DNA from: Ectobacillus sp. JY-23
GTDB lineage: Bacteria; Bacillota; Bacilli; Bacillales; Bacillaceae_G
Direction: 5' to 3'
Assembly: GCF_023022965.1 (NCBI RefSeq)
Contig: NZ_CP095462.1
Coordinates: 3,328,001 to 3,392,000 of the forward strand
Length of the DNA stretch: 64,000 nt
Numbering within the stretch: position 1 is the first letter of the stretch; each line of letters opens with the position of its first letter. The notes beneath the pieces were generated by a model that did no database searches, had not been told where the DNA came from, and saw nothing but the letters and a program-made list of their open reading frames with translations. Below are positions 40,210 through 49,146 of the stretch, one piece after another. The position numbers and the translations under genes are program-made.

Positions 40210-41250
40210 ATGGCTGTTACCATTAAAGATGTTGCAAAAAAAGCTAATGTTGCACCTTCCACAGTATCACGTGTTATTGCCAACAGTCCTCGCATTAGCG
40301 AGAAAACCAAAAAGCGCGTTCGTAAAATTATGGATGAGCTCGGTTACCATCCAAACGTCAACGCCAGAAGTTTGGCGAATCAAACCACGCAGGCAATCGG
40401 ACTAATCATGCCGAGTTCGGCCAATAAATCGTTTCAAAATCCGTTTTTTCCGGAAGTAATGCGTGGCATTAGTTCCTACGCACATATCAAGGATTATTCT
40501 CTGTACATGAACACGGGAGAGACCGAAGAGGAAATCTTTGAAGGTGTGGTGAAGATGGTACAGGGCAAGCGAGTGGATGGAATTGTTGTACTTTATTCTC
40601 GTATGAACGACTTGGTCATTCAATACTTGACTGAACAGCAGTTTCCATTTGTCTTAATTGGGAAACCTCATCACGCTAGCGAAGAGATTACGTACATTGA
40701 TAACGATAACTATATGGCTGGTCGAGAAGTTACAGAATACTTGATTTCTCTTGGACATGAACATATCGCCTTCATTGGCGGAAGCCCCGATTTAATGGTA
40801 ACGAAAGAGCGTCTTGCCGGCTTTAAAGAAGCCATTAAGCTTGCGGATTTACGTCTGCCGGACGAGTATGTATTTTATATGGATTTTCTTCGTGAAGGAG
40901 GACAGCTTGCCGTCGAAAGGCTCATGTCTTATGAACAGCCTCCAACGGCAATTGTCGTAACTGATGATTTAATGGCAATGGGTGTACTAAGCACACTTTC
41001 GGAAAAAGGATATCACGTACCGGATGATGTTTCTGTCGTGAGTTTTAACAATGTAATCTTTTCCGAAATTGCTTGTCCACCGTTGACCTCTGTGGATGTT
41101 CGCATTTTCCAGCTTGGTTACGAGGCTGTGAAAAGCTTAATTGAAAAAATTGAAATGCCGGAACAATCATCGCGAAATATTGTCGTGCCGTATAAGATTA
41201 TTAAAAGACAATCTTGTAAACAAATGAGTGAGAGTCAGCTATGTCCATAA
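40210..41250 (+). CDS. LacI family regulator of maltodextrin genes (MdxR-like)
   Basis: A 346-residue repressor. The N-terminal helix-turn-helix reads TIKDVAKKANVAPSTVSRVI, followed by the hinge-helix NARSLANQ and a periplasmic-binding-type sugar domain (FVLIGKPHH, GHEHIAFIGGS). B. subtilis mdxR (yvdE) has the same neighbours. It likely binds the TGCAAACG-type sites before malE, the neopullulanase gene and the maltose phosphorylase gene. A TATAAT box at 40175 overlaps GAAAACGGTTC, a possible autoregulatory site. Confidence 0.88.
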   Translation: MAVTIKDVAKKANVAPSTVSRVIANSPRISEKTKKRVRKIMDELGYHPNVNARSLANQTTQAIGLIMPSSANKSFQNPFFPEVMRGISSYAHIKDYSLYMNTGETEEEIFEGVVKMVQGKRVDGIVVLYSRMNDLVIQYLTEQQFPFVLIGKPHHASEEITYIDNDNYMAGREVTEYLISLGHEHIAFIGGSPDLMVTKERLAGFKEAIKLADLRLPDEYVFYMDFLREGGQLAVERLMSYEQPPTAIVVTDDLMAMGVLSTLSEKGYHVPDDVSVVSFNNVIFSEIACPPLTSVDVRIFQLGYEAVKSLIEKIEMPEQSSRNIVVPYKIIKRQSCKQMSESQLCP

Positions 41251-41276
41251 CATAGCTGGTTCTTCATATAAAATGC

Positions 41277-41289
41277 GCAAACGATTGCA
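41277..41289. promoter_or_regulatory. LacI-type operator before maltose phosphorylase gene
   Basis: GCAAACGATTGCA shares the GCAAACG half-site with the malE operators and the ATTGC half with the one at 34817. Confidence 0.55.
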
Positions 41290-41316
41290 TTAACAAAAAA
41301 GGAAAAGGTGATAACT

Positions 41317-43614
41317 ATGAAGCGTTTATTTCAAGTAGATCCATGGAAAATCATTGAAACAGAGCTACATAAGGAAGAATTCCGTTTGGCGGAGAGTATG
41401 AACAGTCTTGGAAACGGTCACATGGGAATGCGCGGTAACTTTGAAGAAACATATAGCGGCGATTTTCATCGCGGTTCTTATATCGCAGGTGTTTGGTTTC
41501 CGGATAAAACACGTGTTGGCTGGTGGAAAAATGGCTACCCGGATTACTTCGGAAAAGTAATCAACTCTGTAAACTTCATTGGTATTCGCGTATTGATTGA
41601 AGGACAAGAAGTTGATTTATATACGGCAAACGTAAAAGAGTTCTATCGTGAACTTGATATGCAGCATGGTGTCTTAACACGCCGTTTCACAATCGAGCAA
41701 GATGGTAAAGAAACAGCGTTTGAAGCAGTTCGTTTCTTATCTGTCGCAGAGAGTGAACTTGGCGTTATAAAATATACCGCAAAACCATTAAACTACGATG
41801 GTATCATTACATTCGTTCCTTATTTAGATGGCGATGTACGCAATGAAGACTCCAACTATGATGAAGATTTTTGGGTACATGTGAGCCAAGAGGTTACAGA
41901 ATATGAAGGCTCTATCGTCATGCGCACAAAAGACAACCCATTTGGCACACCAACATTTGAAGTTGCGGCGACAATGAAGGTAGAAGTAGTTGGAAACGTA
42001 ACCAGCGTCCAACAGGCAAGCAAAGAAGAATATATTGATAACACAATTGCAGTAGCAGCGAAGCGAGGAGAGGAAGTGACGCTTTATAAATATGTAGCCG
42101 TCACAACAGATCGAGATTATGACCGCGCCGAGCTTGTGGGGAAAGGAAAAGAAGTATTGGCACGTAACCTAGAAAAGGGCTACGAAACCATTCTTGCTGC
42201 GCATCAACAAGGCTGGCTAAGCCGCTGGGAAATTGCTGACGTAGAAATTAACGGTGACAACGAAGCACAACAAGGCATCCGCTTTAATCTGTTCCAACTA
42301 TTCTCGACTTACTACGGAGAAGATGCAAGATTAAACATTGGACCAAAAGGCTTTACAGGTGAAAAATATGGCGGTGCTACGTACTGGGATACAGAAGCGT
42401 ACGCAATTCCGTTATACCTTTCAACAGCGAAGCCAGAAGTGGCGCGCAATTTGGCCATTTATCGCCACAACCAATTGCCGGAAGCATATGTGAACGCAGG
42501 CAAGCAAGGTCTTGCAGGAGCATTATATCCAATGGTAACATTCACGGGTATTGAGTGCCACAACGAATGGGAAATTACATTTGAAGAGATTCACCGTAAT
42601 GGCGCCATTGCTTATGCCATTTATAACTATGTAAATTACACAGGCGATAAAGCTTACTTACACGAGTATGGCATTGATGTGTTAACAGGTATTTCTCGCT
42701 TCTGGGCAGATCGTGTCCATTATCATGCGAAAAAAAACGTCTACATGATGCATGGTGTTACAGGTCCAAACGAGTACGAAAACAATGTTAACAACAACTG
42801 GTATACAAACACCATTGCGGCTTGGACACTCGAATACACATTGGAGACAGTGAAGTACCTGCAAGAAAACGGTCATGCTGAGCGTGTTTCTGGTTTGCAG
42901 ATTACAGATGAAGAGCTAGCGAAATGGCAGGATATCATTGAAAAGATGTACTATCCGTATGATGAGGAGCTGGGCGTATTTGTGCAGCACGATACATTTT
43001 TGGATAAGGATCTGCGCACAGTTGATACGCTCGCAGCGGAAGATCGTCCATTAAATCAAAAATGGTCATGGGATAAAATTTTGCGTAGCTGCTTTATTAA
43101 GCAAGCGGATGTACTGCAAGGGATTTACTTCTTTAACGACCGTTTTACAATGGAAGAAAAGCAACGTAACTTTGCGTTTTATGAGCCAATGACGGTTCAT
43201 GAGTCCAGCCTATCCCCATGTATCCACTCTATTTTGGCAGCGGAGCTTGGAATGGAAGAAAAGGCGTATGAAATGTACAATCGCACAGCACGCCTAGATT
43301 TGGATAACTACAACAACGATACAGAAGACGGTCTTCATATTACAAGTATGACTGGCTCTTGGCTGGCAATTGTGCAAGGCTTTGCGGGCATGCGCACAAG
43401 CAACGAAGCGCTTTCCTTTAGCCCATTCATTCCGAGCGCTTGGGACAGCTATTCCTTCAATATCGTATACAGAGGACACAACTTTAAAGCGGCTGTAACA
43501 AAAGAACAAGTAACCTTCACACAATTTGAAGGCGCAGACCTACAAATTCGCGTCTATAACGAAGAAATCACATTGCCAGAAGGCGGTACGGTTTCGGTGA
43601 AGGTAAAGAGATAA
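41317..43614 (+). CDS. mdxK: Maltose phosphorylase (GH65)
   Basis: A 765-residue GH65 phosphorylase that splits maltose with phosphate to beta-glucose-1-phosphate and glucose. The general acid is Glu486 in [14 protein letters not shown]. The substrate blocks KWSWDKIL and GIHITSM-like ([12 protein letters not shown]) are also present. Start set at ATG 41317 after GGAAAAGGTGAT. It ends the maltodextrin locus. The beta-phosphoglucomutase usually paired with it (pgcM in B. subtilis) is not in the window. Confidence 0.93.
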   Translation: MKRLFQVDPWKIIETELHKEEFRLAESMNSLGNGHMGMRGNFEETYSGDFHRGSYIAGVWFPDKTRVGWWKNGYPDYFGKVINSVNFIGIRVLIEGQEVDLYTANVKEFYRELDMQHGVLTRRFTIEQDGKETAFEAVRFLSVAESELGVIKYTAKPLNYDGIITFVPYLDGDVRNEDSNYDEDFWVHVSQEVTEYEGSIVMRTKDNPFGTPTFEVAATMKVEVVGNVTSVQQASKEEYIDNTIAVAAKRGEEVTLYKYVAVTTDRDYDRAELVGKGKEVLARNLEKGYETILAAHQQGWLSRWEIADVEINGDNEAQQGIRFNLFQLFSTYYGEDARLNIGPKGFTGEKYGGATYWDTEAYAIPLYLSTAKPEVARNLAIYRHNQLPEAYVNAGKQGLAGALYPMVTFTGIECHNEWEITFEEIHRNGAIAYAIYNYVNYTGDKAYLHEYGIDVLTGISRFWADRVHYHAKKNVYMMHGVTGPNEYENNVNNNWYTNTIAAWTLEYTLETVKYLQENGHAERVSGLQITDEELAKWQDIIEKMYYPYDEELGVFVQHDTFLDKDLRTVDTLAAEDRPLNQKWSWDKILRSCFIKQADVLQGIYFFNDRFTMEEKQRNFAFYEPMTVHESSLSPCIHSILAAELGMEEKAYEMYNRTARLDLDNYNNDTEDGLHITSMTGSWLAIVQGFAGMRTSNEALSFSPFIPSAWDSYSFNIVYRGHNFKAAVTKEQVTFTQFEGADLQIRVYNEEITLPEGGTVSVKVKR

Positions 43615-43627
43615 GGTTTTAATGAAG

Positions 43628-43654
43628 AAACTCCTTGTATGAGGAGTTTTTTTG
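43628..43654 (+). terminator. Terminator of maltose phosphorylase gene
   Basis: AAACTCC/GGAGTTT stem followed by a T run. Confidence 0.8.
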
Positions 43655-43850
43655 TTTGTTAAATTTGAAACGTGGACATGTAATGGCCCCGTAGGAACAG
43701 CAGCCATTACAGTAAGCGGAAATACAGTTGCGTATACGGTCACAGATGCAAATGGCCGATAACCAATATGGTCAAGGGAATCGTATTACAAGCTCCATTC
43801 AGTACGATAGAGCCACGCAAAAGTATAAGAAGCCTTTCTTTCTGTGCTAA
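43655..43850 (+). pseudogene. Frameshifted C-terminal scrap of an unrecognised secreted-type protein
   Basis: Frame 1 reads TWTCNGPVGTAAITVSG and on to TVTDANGR before a stop at 43760. The +1 frame continues with NQYGQGNRITSSIQYDR and ends in FFLC at 43848. Joined, TDANG-NQYGQGN reads as one beta-rich domain end. There is no start and no ribosome binding site. It is probably the relic of a gene lost next to the repeat array. Confidence 0.45.
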
Positions 43851-43856
43851 CAGAGA

Positions 43857-44376
43857 TTAGGTGTCCCGCAAGAGCGTCTTGCGGAGCACGAGAGAAGCGA
43901 AAAGAGAGGTTAGGTGTCCCGCAAGAGCGTCTTGCGGAGCACGAGAGAGGGAATAACAGAGATTAGGTGTCCCGCAAGAGAGTCTCGCGGAGCACGAGAG
44001 AAGCGAAAAGAGAGGTTAGGTGTCCCGTAAGAGAGTCTCGCGGAGCACGAGAGAAGGAATAATAGAGATTAGGTGTCCCGCAAGAGCGTCTTGCGGAGCA
44101 CGAGAGAAGCGAAAAGAGAGGTTAGGTGTCCCGTAAGAACGTCTTGCGGAGCACGAGAGAGGGAATAACAGAGATTAGGTGTCCCGCAAGAGAGTCTCGC
44201 GGAGCACGAGAGAAGCGAAAAGAGAGGTTAGGTGTCCCGTAAGAACGTCTTGCGGAGCACGAGAGAGGGAATAACAGAGATTAGGTGTCCCGCAAGAGCG
44301 TCTTGCGGAGCACGAGAGAAGCGAAAAGAGAGGTTAGGTGTCCCGTAAGAACGCCTTGCAGACCCCGAGAGAGAGT
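43857..44376. repeat. Tandem array of ten 53-bp hairpin-bearing repeats
   Basis: The block TTAGGTGTCCCG recurs at 43857, 43910, 43963, 44016, 44069, 44122, 44175, 44228, 44281 and 44334, each exactly 53 bp apart. Each monomer has CCGCAAGA-GCG-TCTTGCGG or a variant, extendable to GTG...CAC, so each can form a hairpin of about 13 bp. Spacers alternate between GAAGCGAAAAGAGAGG and GAGGGAATAACAGAGA, giving a 106-bp dimer. The 53-bp period is not a multiple of three, so it is not coding. It fills the gap between two convergent genes. Confidence 0.92.
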
Positions 44377-44384
44377 AAAAGAAG

Positions 44385-44408
44385 AAGCATCCGCCTGGAC
44401 GGATGCTT
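44385..44408 (-). terminator. Terminator of deoD
   Basis: AAGCATCCG/CGGATGCTT stem with a 6-nt loop, with a pyrimidine-rich run following on the minus strand. Confidence 0.8.
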
Positions 44409-44414
44409 GTCTTA

Positions 44415-45122
44415 TTATTCTTTAATTGCTGCTTCCAACGCCATGATAATCATATCATTAAATGTTGTTTGGCGTTCTTCTGCTGTTGTTTCTTCACCAG
44501 TGAAGATGTGATCGCTCACTGTTAGAATAGATAGTGCCTTTGCATCATATTTAGCTGCAAGTGTGTAAAGTGCTGTTGTTTCCATTTCTACTGCAAGTAC
44601 GCCGTATTCACCTAGTTTTTTCACCATGTCCATGCTTTCACGGTAGAATACGTCTGCTGTTAAGACGTTCCCAACGCGTACCTTTAGGTTCTGTTCTACT
44701 CCGGCTTCGTAAGCTTTTTTCAGTAGGTCGAAGTTTGCACAAGGTGCAAAGTCAAAGCCTGGGAATGTCAGGCGGTTCATGTTAGAGTCTGTGCATGACG
44801 TCATTGCGATGATTACGTCGCGCACGTTAACATCTTTTTGAATACCACCGCATGTACCAACGCGAATCAATGTTTTAACGCCGTATTCGCGCATTAATTC
44901 GTTTACATAGATGGAGATAGATGGTACACCCATACCTGTTCCTTGTACAGATACACGCACGCCTTTGTATGTGCCAGTAAAGCCAAGCATACCACGCACG
45001 TTGTTATAGCAAGTTACATCTTCTAAAAATGTTTCTGCGATGTATTTCGCACGAAGTGGGTCTCCTGGAAGAAGGATGCGTTCTGCAATTTCACCTTGTT
45101 TTGCTTCAATATGTACACTCAT
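44415..45122 (-). CDS. deoD: Purine nucleoside phosphorylase DeoD
   Basis: A 235-residue hexameric-type phosphorylase that releases purine bases from nucleosides with phosphate. Signatures: [17 protein letters not shown], the substrate blocks RVGTCGGIQ and VEMETTALY, and the catalytic Asp in LTVSDH. The start ([14 protein letters not shown]) is fixed by homology. No Shine-Dalgarno lies directly before this ATG: the position is occupied by a hairpin, and the nearest one is 32 nt upstream. The purine-exporter-like gene lies 42 bp upstream on the same strand, so the two may be co-transcribed. Confidence 0.95.
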   Translation of the reverse strand: MSVHIEAKQGEIAERILLPGDPLRAKYIAETFLEDVTCYNNVRGMLGFTGTYKGVRVSVQGTGMGVPSISIYVNELMREYGVKTLIRVGTCGGIQKDVNVRDVIIAMTSCTDSNMNRLTFPGFDFAPCANFDLLKKAYEAGVEQNLKVRVGNVLTADVFYRESMDMVKKLGEYGVLAVEMETTALYTLAAKYDAKALSILTVSDHIFTGEETTAEERQTTFNDMIIMALEAAIKE

Positions 45123-45160
45123 GTAGGGCCGCTACGGTCATGCCGTAGCGGCATTCACCT
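45119..45160 (-). promoter_or_regulatory. deoD initiation region: distant SD, 11-codon leader ORF and hairpin
   Basis: On the minus strand GAGAGGTGA is followed by ATG and a short open frame [11 protein letters not shown] whose TGA overlaps the deoD ATG (ATGA). The same bases form a 10-bp perfect hairpin, GCCGCTACGG/CCGTAGCGGC (45128-45152). When folded, it would bring AGAGG to about 10 nt from the deoD start. Confidence 0.55.
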
Positions 45161-45164
45161 CTCT

Positions 45165-46337
45165 TTACGATTTAGTTAGATTTGTTTCTATGATTTCACT
45201 TCGTCTAGTGACGGAGAAAATCGCACATGCAAGTGCCAGTAGGATAAATACAACGCCGGCCCAGGCATTATATAAGACAGTGCTTTTTTCAATAACAATG
45301 CCCCCAATAAGGGAACCCAGTGCAATGCCAAAATGACTTGCGGACGTATTTAATCCCATCTGGATGTCAGCTGTTTCTGGGGCGCATTCAATGAGATAGG
45401 TTTGCTGAGCAGGTGCAATCGCCCAGCTTAGCGCGCTCCAGATTACAAGAATAATTAAAAATACATACAAAGGCAGCTTTGTCGTAAGCGGTAGAATGGC
45501 TAGGACAATTGCGAACAATGAGATGATGGTTAGAATGGAGCGCTGTGGCCCCCATTTATCTGATAACCACCCTCCTAAGCCGCCTCCTGTGACCGCTGCT
45601 GTGCCAAATATAAAATATACAGCAGTGACAATACTTGGCGCAAGTCCGAGTGCATCCTGCAAGAACGGTGTTAAGTACGCGTATAGCGTTAAATGTCCTG
45701 TCAGCATAAAAAATGTGATGAACTGCGCACTCAGAATTTTACTGCTGCGTAAAGCTTGAATTTGTTTTCGAATTGGTACGACAGGCTTTGGTTCAATTGG
45801 GTCAAGTAGTTTATAAATACAAACCATAGCTACAACTGTCAGAACAGACATGACAATAAATGTTGTACGCCAACCAAAAGCATTGCCAATTACCATACCG
45901 AACGGAACCCCAAGCACAAGCGATGCACTAATGCCCATAAAGACTGTGCCAATTGCACGTCCTTGATACGCAGGTGCTACAATGCCAGATGCGATTGTGA
46001 TGGTAAGTACAATCAGCAATGAGCCGGTAATGGCTGTTAGAATTCTTGCAATCATGAGCATTGTATAATCAGCACTCATTGCCGCAAGAATGTTGCCAAG
46101 TAAGAATACAAACATCGTCCATATATAGAGTTGTTTGCGCTCCATTTTTGCGGTTGCGTTCAGCAAAACGGGGGCTGAAAGGGCGAAAAACAATGAAAAC
46201 ACCGAAATCAGCTGTCCGGCTGCTCCAATCGAAACACCTAAATCATCAGCAACGAGGTTTAAAATGCCGCCAATGATAAATTCAACTGTTCCGACGATAA
46301 AGGCGGCCGCCGCCAGAATATATACGCGCATGTTCAT
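45165..46337 (-). CDS. MFS efflux transporter, PbuE (YdhL)-like
   Basis: A 390-residue major facilitator protein with twelve helices. It resembles B. subtilis PbuE, the purine base/nucleoside exporter: AGQLISVF at helix 2, TAKMERKQLYI, GRAIGTVFMGISASLVLGVP, and SWAIAPAQQTYLIECAPETADIQ followed by NTSASHFGIALGSLIGG. deoD downstream supports a purine link. Unlike pbuE, I see no purine riboswitch upstream. GGAGG precedes the start by 8 nt. An inverted repeat at 46361 may be the operator of a repressor encoded elsewhere. Confidence 0.8.
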   Translation of the reverse strand: MNMRVYILAAAAFIVGTVEFIIGGILNLVADDLGVSIGAAGQLISVFSLFFALSAPVLLNATAKMERKQLYIWTMFVFLLGNILAAMSADYTMLMIARILTAITGSLLIVLTITIASGIVAPAYQGRAIGTVFMGISASLVLGVPFGMVIGNAFGWRTTFIVMSVLTVVAMVCIYKLLDPIEPKPVVPIRKQIQALRSSKILSAQFITFFMLTGHLTLYAYLTPFLQDALGLAPSIVTAVYFIFGTAAVTGGGLGGWLSDKWGPQRSILTIISLFAIVLAILPLTTKLPLYVFLIILVIWSALSWAIAPAQQTYLIECAPETADIQMGLNTSASHFGIALGSLIGGIVIEKSTVLYNAWAGVVFILLALACAIFSVTRRSEIIETNLTKS

Positions 46338-46360
46338 GAAGACGTCCTCCTTTTATAAAA

Positions 46361-46380
46361 GTTACTACTAAAATAGTAAC
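46361..46380. promoter_or_regulatory. Inverted repeat operator before MFS gene
   Basis: GTTACTACTAAAATAGTAAC has 7-bp perfect arms with a 6-bp centre and lies 24 bp before the start codon. Confidence 0.45.
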
Positions 46381-46420
46381 CTTTTGTGTATGGAACGGCA
46401 AGAGATTTTTTTAAAACAGC

Positions 46421-46452
46421 AAATAAGCCACTGTGTGAAACAGGGCTTATTT
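46421..46452. terminator. Orphan terminator-like hairpin
   Basis: AAATAAGCC...CTGT and ACAG...GGCTTATTT form a long stem in the divergent gap 46338-46630. No intact gene ends here; otherwise the gap shows only the operator and promoter-like AT-rich DNA. Confidence 0.5.
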
Positions 46453-46630
46453 TATTGAAGTGTATTTTCACAGTTTGAGAGGAAAACTTTAACCCTATGT
46501 TGAATTGTTAATGTAATAAAGTGGTATTTTTTAAAAAGTATTAGTCTCCAATGGTTTGATGTGATAATGGGGTGAATGGGTGTATTTTAGTTTTAGACGC
46601 CTCAACTTTTCGAATGGAGGGAAAAAGTGA

Positions 46631-47266
46631 ATGAAAAAACAGGTGATAAAGGGTATAATGTTGATTTTGATCTGCAGTGTTAGCACAAGTTGTATATCAG
46701 CTGGAGCAGAAAAAAACGAGAGTAAGGATAACGTAGTAAAACAAAAGGGTGTTGAATGTAAAGAAGGAACAGTCAATAAAAATGAAGGTGAAGTAATAAG
46801 TTTTGAGGAATATAGGAAGCTTTTTGAACAACTTAATGATTCGATTAAAGTAGATGGATACACACTAAAAGCAAGTAGTCTGGGACCGGATGTTACTGCA
46901 ATTGATAAGGATTTAAGTTTTGGAAAACGTGAATGGATAACAATTGATGGAAAGATGAATAACACAGAGCCAGAAAGTACGCAGGAAATGCTCTTTTTTG
47001 AGAACGCACGTGGTACAAGTCAAATTACAATTACTGTTGGTTATATGGATAATTATATAGCTGAAGATTTGTTGATATATCCAACAAACAGAGGTTACGA
47101 TGAGTTGAATAGGGAGTTGGCAGATAAGACTGATTCAATTGTGGTAGCTTATAAGAACATATTAATCTCGGTGCAACAAGTTGCGACTCAAAAAGCAGAT
47201 ATGGTAGCTACGCAATCCGCATTGCGAGAAGTCATAAAAAATTTAAAAAAACCCCCTAATAACTAA
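46631..47266 (+). CDS. Hypothetical lipoprotein-like secreted protein
   Basis: A 211-residue protein I do not recognise. A basic, hydrophobic N-terminus ends in VSTSC, a weak lipobox with Cys21, so it is probably a lipoprotein. The mature part is acidic at first (ESKD, KNEGE), then beta-rich (REWITIDGKM, TSQITITVGYMDNYI), with a helical C-terminus. GGAGGGAAAAAG precedes the ATG. Base use is more AT-rich than in neighbouring core genes, suggesting an accessory gene. No operon partner with known function. Confidence 0.6.
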   Translation: MKKQVIKGIMLILICSVSTSCISAGAEKNESKDNVVKQKGVECKEGTVNKNEGEVISFEEYRKLFEQLNDSIKVDGYTLKASSLGPDVTAIDKDLSFGKREWITIDGKMNNTEPESTQEMLFFENARGTSQITITVGYMDNYIAEDLLIYPTNRGYDELNRELADKTDSIVVAYKNILISVQQVATQKADMVATQSALREVIKNLKKPPNN

Positions 47267-47353
47267 AAAACCTATTTTCTGAATATATGGAAAATAGTAT
47301 ATTGTTAGTAAGGAGTTGAAAAACCCTGAATATTATTAGGAGGAGATTGATAC

Positions 47354-47685
47354 ATGGATATTTCTAAAGTAACAAAGATAGTAACTGTAGCTACTTTGAG
47401 TTTAGGAATGGCATTATCATCTGGGATTTCGACATACGCTGCAACCAAGGGTCCAAACAAGCAATTCCGCAACATGTTTTAGAGAAGGTGAAAGCCAAAG
47501 AGCAATATGATGATGACCTTCCGGAAGTACGAGCTTGGGAAGTGGACCTAAATGGTAATGTTAAAGAAGTTGTGCCTCTATCTCAAAGAGCAGGTCTTCA
47601 AACGATTTCAAAAAGTGGACATTCCAAATTGTTAATTTGTGTTGGCGATTCCGTAATAGAGGAGAAAAAGACATATAAAAATTGA
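47354..47685 (+). pseudogene. Small secreted protein gene broken by a frameshift
   Basis: The first frame, behind AGGAGATTG, encodes a clear signal peptide (MDISKVTKIVTVATLSLGMA, cleavage near TYA-ATK) but stops at 47482. The second frame, open through the same region, continues AIPQHVLEKVKAKEQYDDD and ends at 47685 with KKTYKN. A one-base indel between about 47445 and 47480 would rejoin them into a secreted protein of about 110 residues. It may be a true pseudogene or a sequencing error. Family unknown. Confidence 0.6.
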
Positions 47686-47762
47686 TATTTTTCCAAAAAT
47701 GATGTATAGATTCTTAAGGTAAATAGACCATATGCGTTTTTGCAAGAAGGAGTTGAAGAAAA

Positions 47763-48566
47763 ATGGATATAGCAACACTTGTCGGTCTTATAATGGGTAT
47801 TGTTGCCGTATTGCTTGGAATGTTCTTCAAACATGTAGCATTTTCAGTTCTCCTAAACCCTGCTGCATTTTTTATTATCATAATTGGAACTGCAGCAGCC
47901 GTTATAACCGCATTTCCTGGTAATGAGTTAAAAAAGGTTCCGAAATTATTCAAAATTCTTTTCACAAAAGCAAAGCAAATGGAAGGCGCGGATATTATTA
48001 AGATGTTTGTTGAAATGGCACAGGAATCTAGGAAAAATGGAATTTTATCTTTGGAAGCGAAAATTGCAGAACTAGAAGATCCATTTCTGAAGCGAGGAAT
48101 TAATTTCATTGTAGATGGTCAAACACCTGAGTTTGTGAGAAATACACTGACAGAGGAAATTGAAGCAATGGAAGAGAGGCATCACGGCTACGCTGGAGTG
48201 TTTACACAAGCTGGGACATATGCACCGACTCTTGGAGTGTTAGGGGCGGTTATAGGCCTAATTGCTGCCCTTGGTAATATGGGGGACACAGATGCATTAG
48301 GACATGCGATTTCTGCAGCTTTCGTTGCTACCATGTTAGGGATTTATACAGGTTATGTTTTGTGGCATCCATTCGGTAATAAGTTAAAACGAAAATCGAA
48401 GTCAGAGGCAAAACTAAAATATATGATGATTGAGGGAATTTTGTGTATTCAAAGTGGTTTGCATCCCGCTATATTGGAAGCGAAAATGGTTTCATATCTT
48501 CCTGAATCTGAAAGAGCAAAGGTTTCAGAAGATAAAGGGGATAAAGGAGATAAAGGAGGGAGTTAG
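47763..48566 (+). CDS. motA: Flagellar motor stator protein MotA
   Basis: A 267-residue stator subunit with four membrane helices. Matches B. subtilis MotA: NPAAFFIIIIGT, the cytoplasmic loop with EEIEAMEERHHGYAGVFTQAG, the proline block TYAPTLGVLGAVIGLIAAL and GHAISAAFVATMLGIYTGYVLWHP. The C-terminus ends in GDK repeats (DKGDKGDKGGS). It pairs with motB, whose ATG lies 2 bp after the stop. Because motB is cut, this stator is probably not functional unless another MotB-type subunit is supplied. Confidence 0.93.
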   Translation: MDIATLVGLIMGIVAVLLGMFFKHVAFSVLLNPAAFFIIIIGTAAAVITAFPGNELKKVPKLFKILFTKAKQMEGADIIKMFVEMAQESRKNGILSLEAKIAELEDPFLKRGINFIVDGQTPEFVRNTLTEEIEAMEERHHGYAGVFTQAGTYAPTLGVLGAVIGLIAALGNMGDTDALGHAISAAFVATMLGIYTGYVLWHPFGNKLKRKSKSEAKLKYMMIEGILCIQSGLHPAILEAKMVSYLPESERAKVSEDKGDKGDKGGS

Positions 48567-48568
48567 GA

Positions 48569-48937
48569 ATGGCAAAGAAACAACAACATGATGAACATAT
48601 GGATGAATCGTGGTTAATTCCTTATGCAGACCTCCTTACATTGTTATTGGCATTATTTATTGTTCTTTTTGCAATGAGTACGATGGATGCTAAAAAATAC
48701 GAAAAAATGAGCCAATCTTTTAATACCATATTCGATGGTGGTTCAGGAAATCAAAACTTCCAAAATCCGGTTCCAACTACAAATGGAACTGAGTTACCGG
48801 ACGAAGTGTTGGAGAATAATAAATACTATAAACTGTATGATAACATTCGTTCTCAAGTTGTTGAACAGACTGAAACGCAACAAGCAGATGGATATATAAA
48901 TGATAAGCAACTAGGAGAACGGTGTTTGTCAAGATAG
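48569..48937 (+). pseudogene. motB: motB, truncated by IS insertion
   Basis: The N-terminal part of MotB is intact: the membrane helix with the essential aspartate (WLIPYADLLTLLLALFIVLFAMS) and the following plug/linker. Native sequence ends at LGE (about residue 118), after which the frame enters the IS element at 48927 and stops at 48937. The OmpA-like peptidoglycan-binding domain (about 130 residues) is missing and is not found on the other side of the element. Confidence 0.9.
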
Positions 48938-49146
48938 TTGTCGCATATCCCTTACTTTGTAGTGAAAGGCATTTCCCTGTCCTTACATACTTCTATTTTG
49001 TATGTAAGGAAGAATGGATGCTTGAGGTTACGTGCCAACAACTATGTGATTTGCGTTTCTTCTTTCTTTTCTTTCATTGGATTTAAAGCTACTGATTGAT
49101 GCGGACTCCAGTCCCTTGTTGATCTTGACCATCTCTCTGGATGTTT

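Noticed and set aside
43857-44376. CRISPR array
   Set aside because: The repeat period is 53 bp with almost the whole unit conserved and no unique spacers; no cas genes are nearby.
46338-46630. Purine riboswitch before the PbuE-like gene
   Set aside because: The conserved aptamer blocks of purine riboswitches are not found on either strand.
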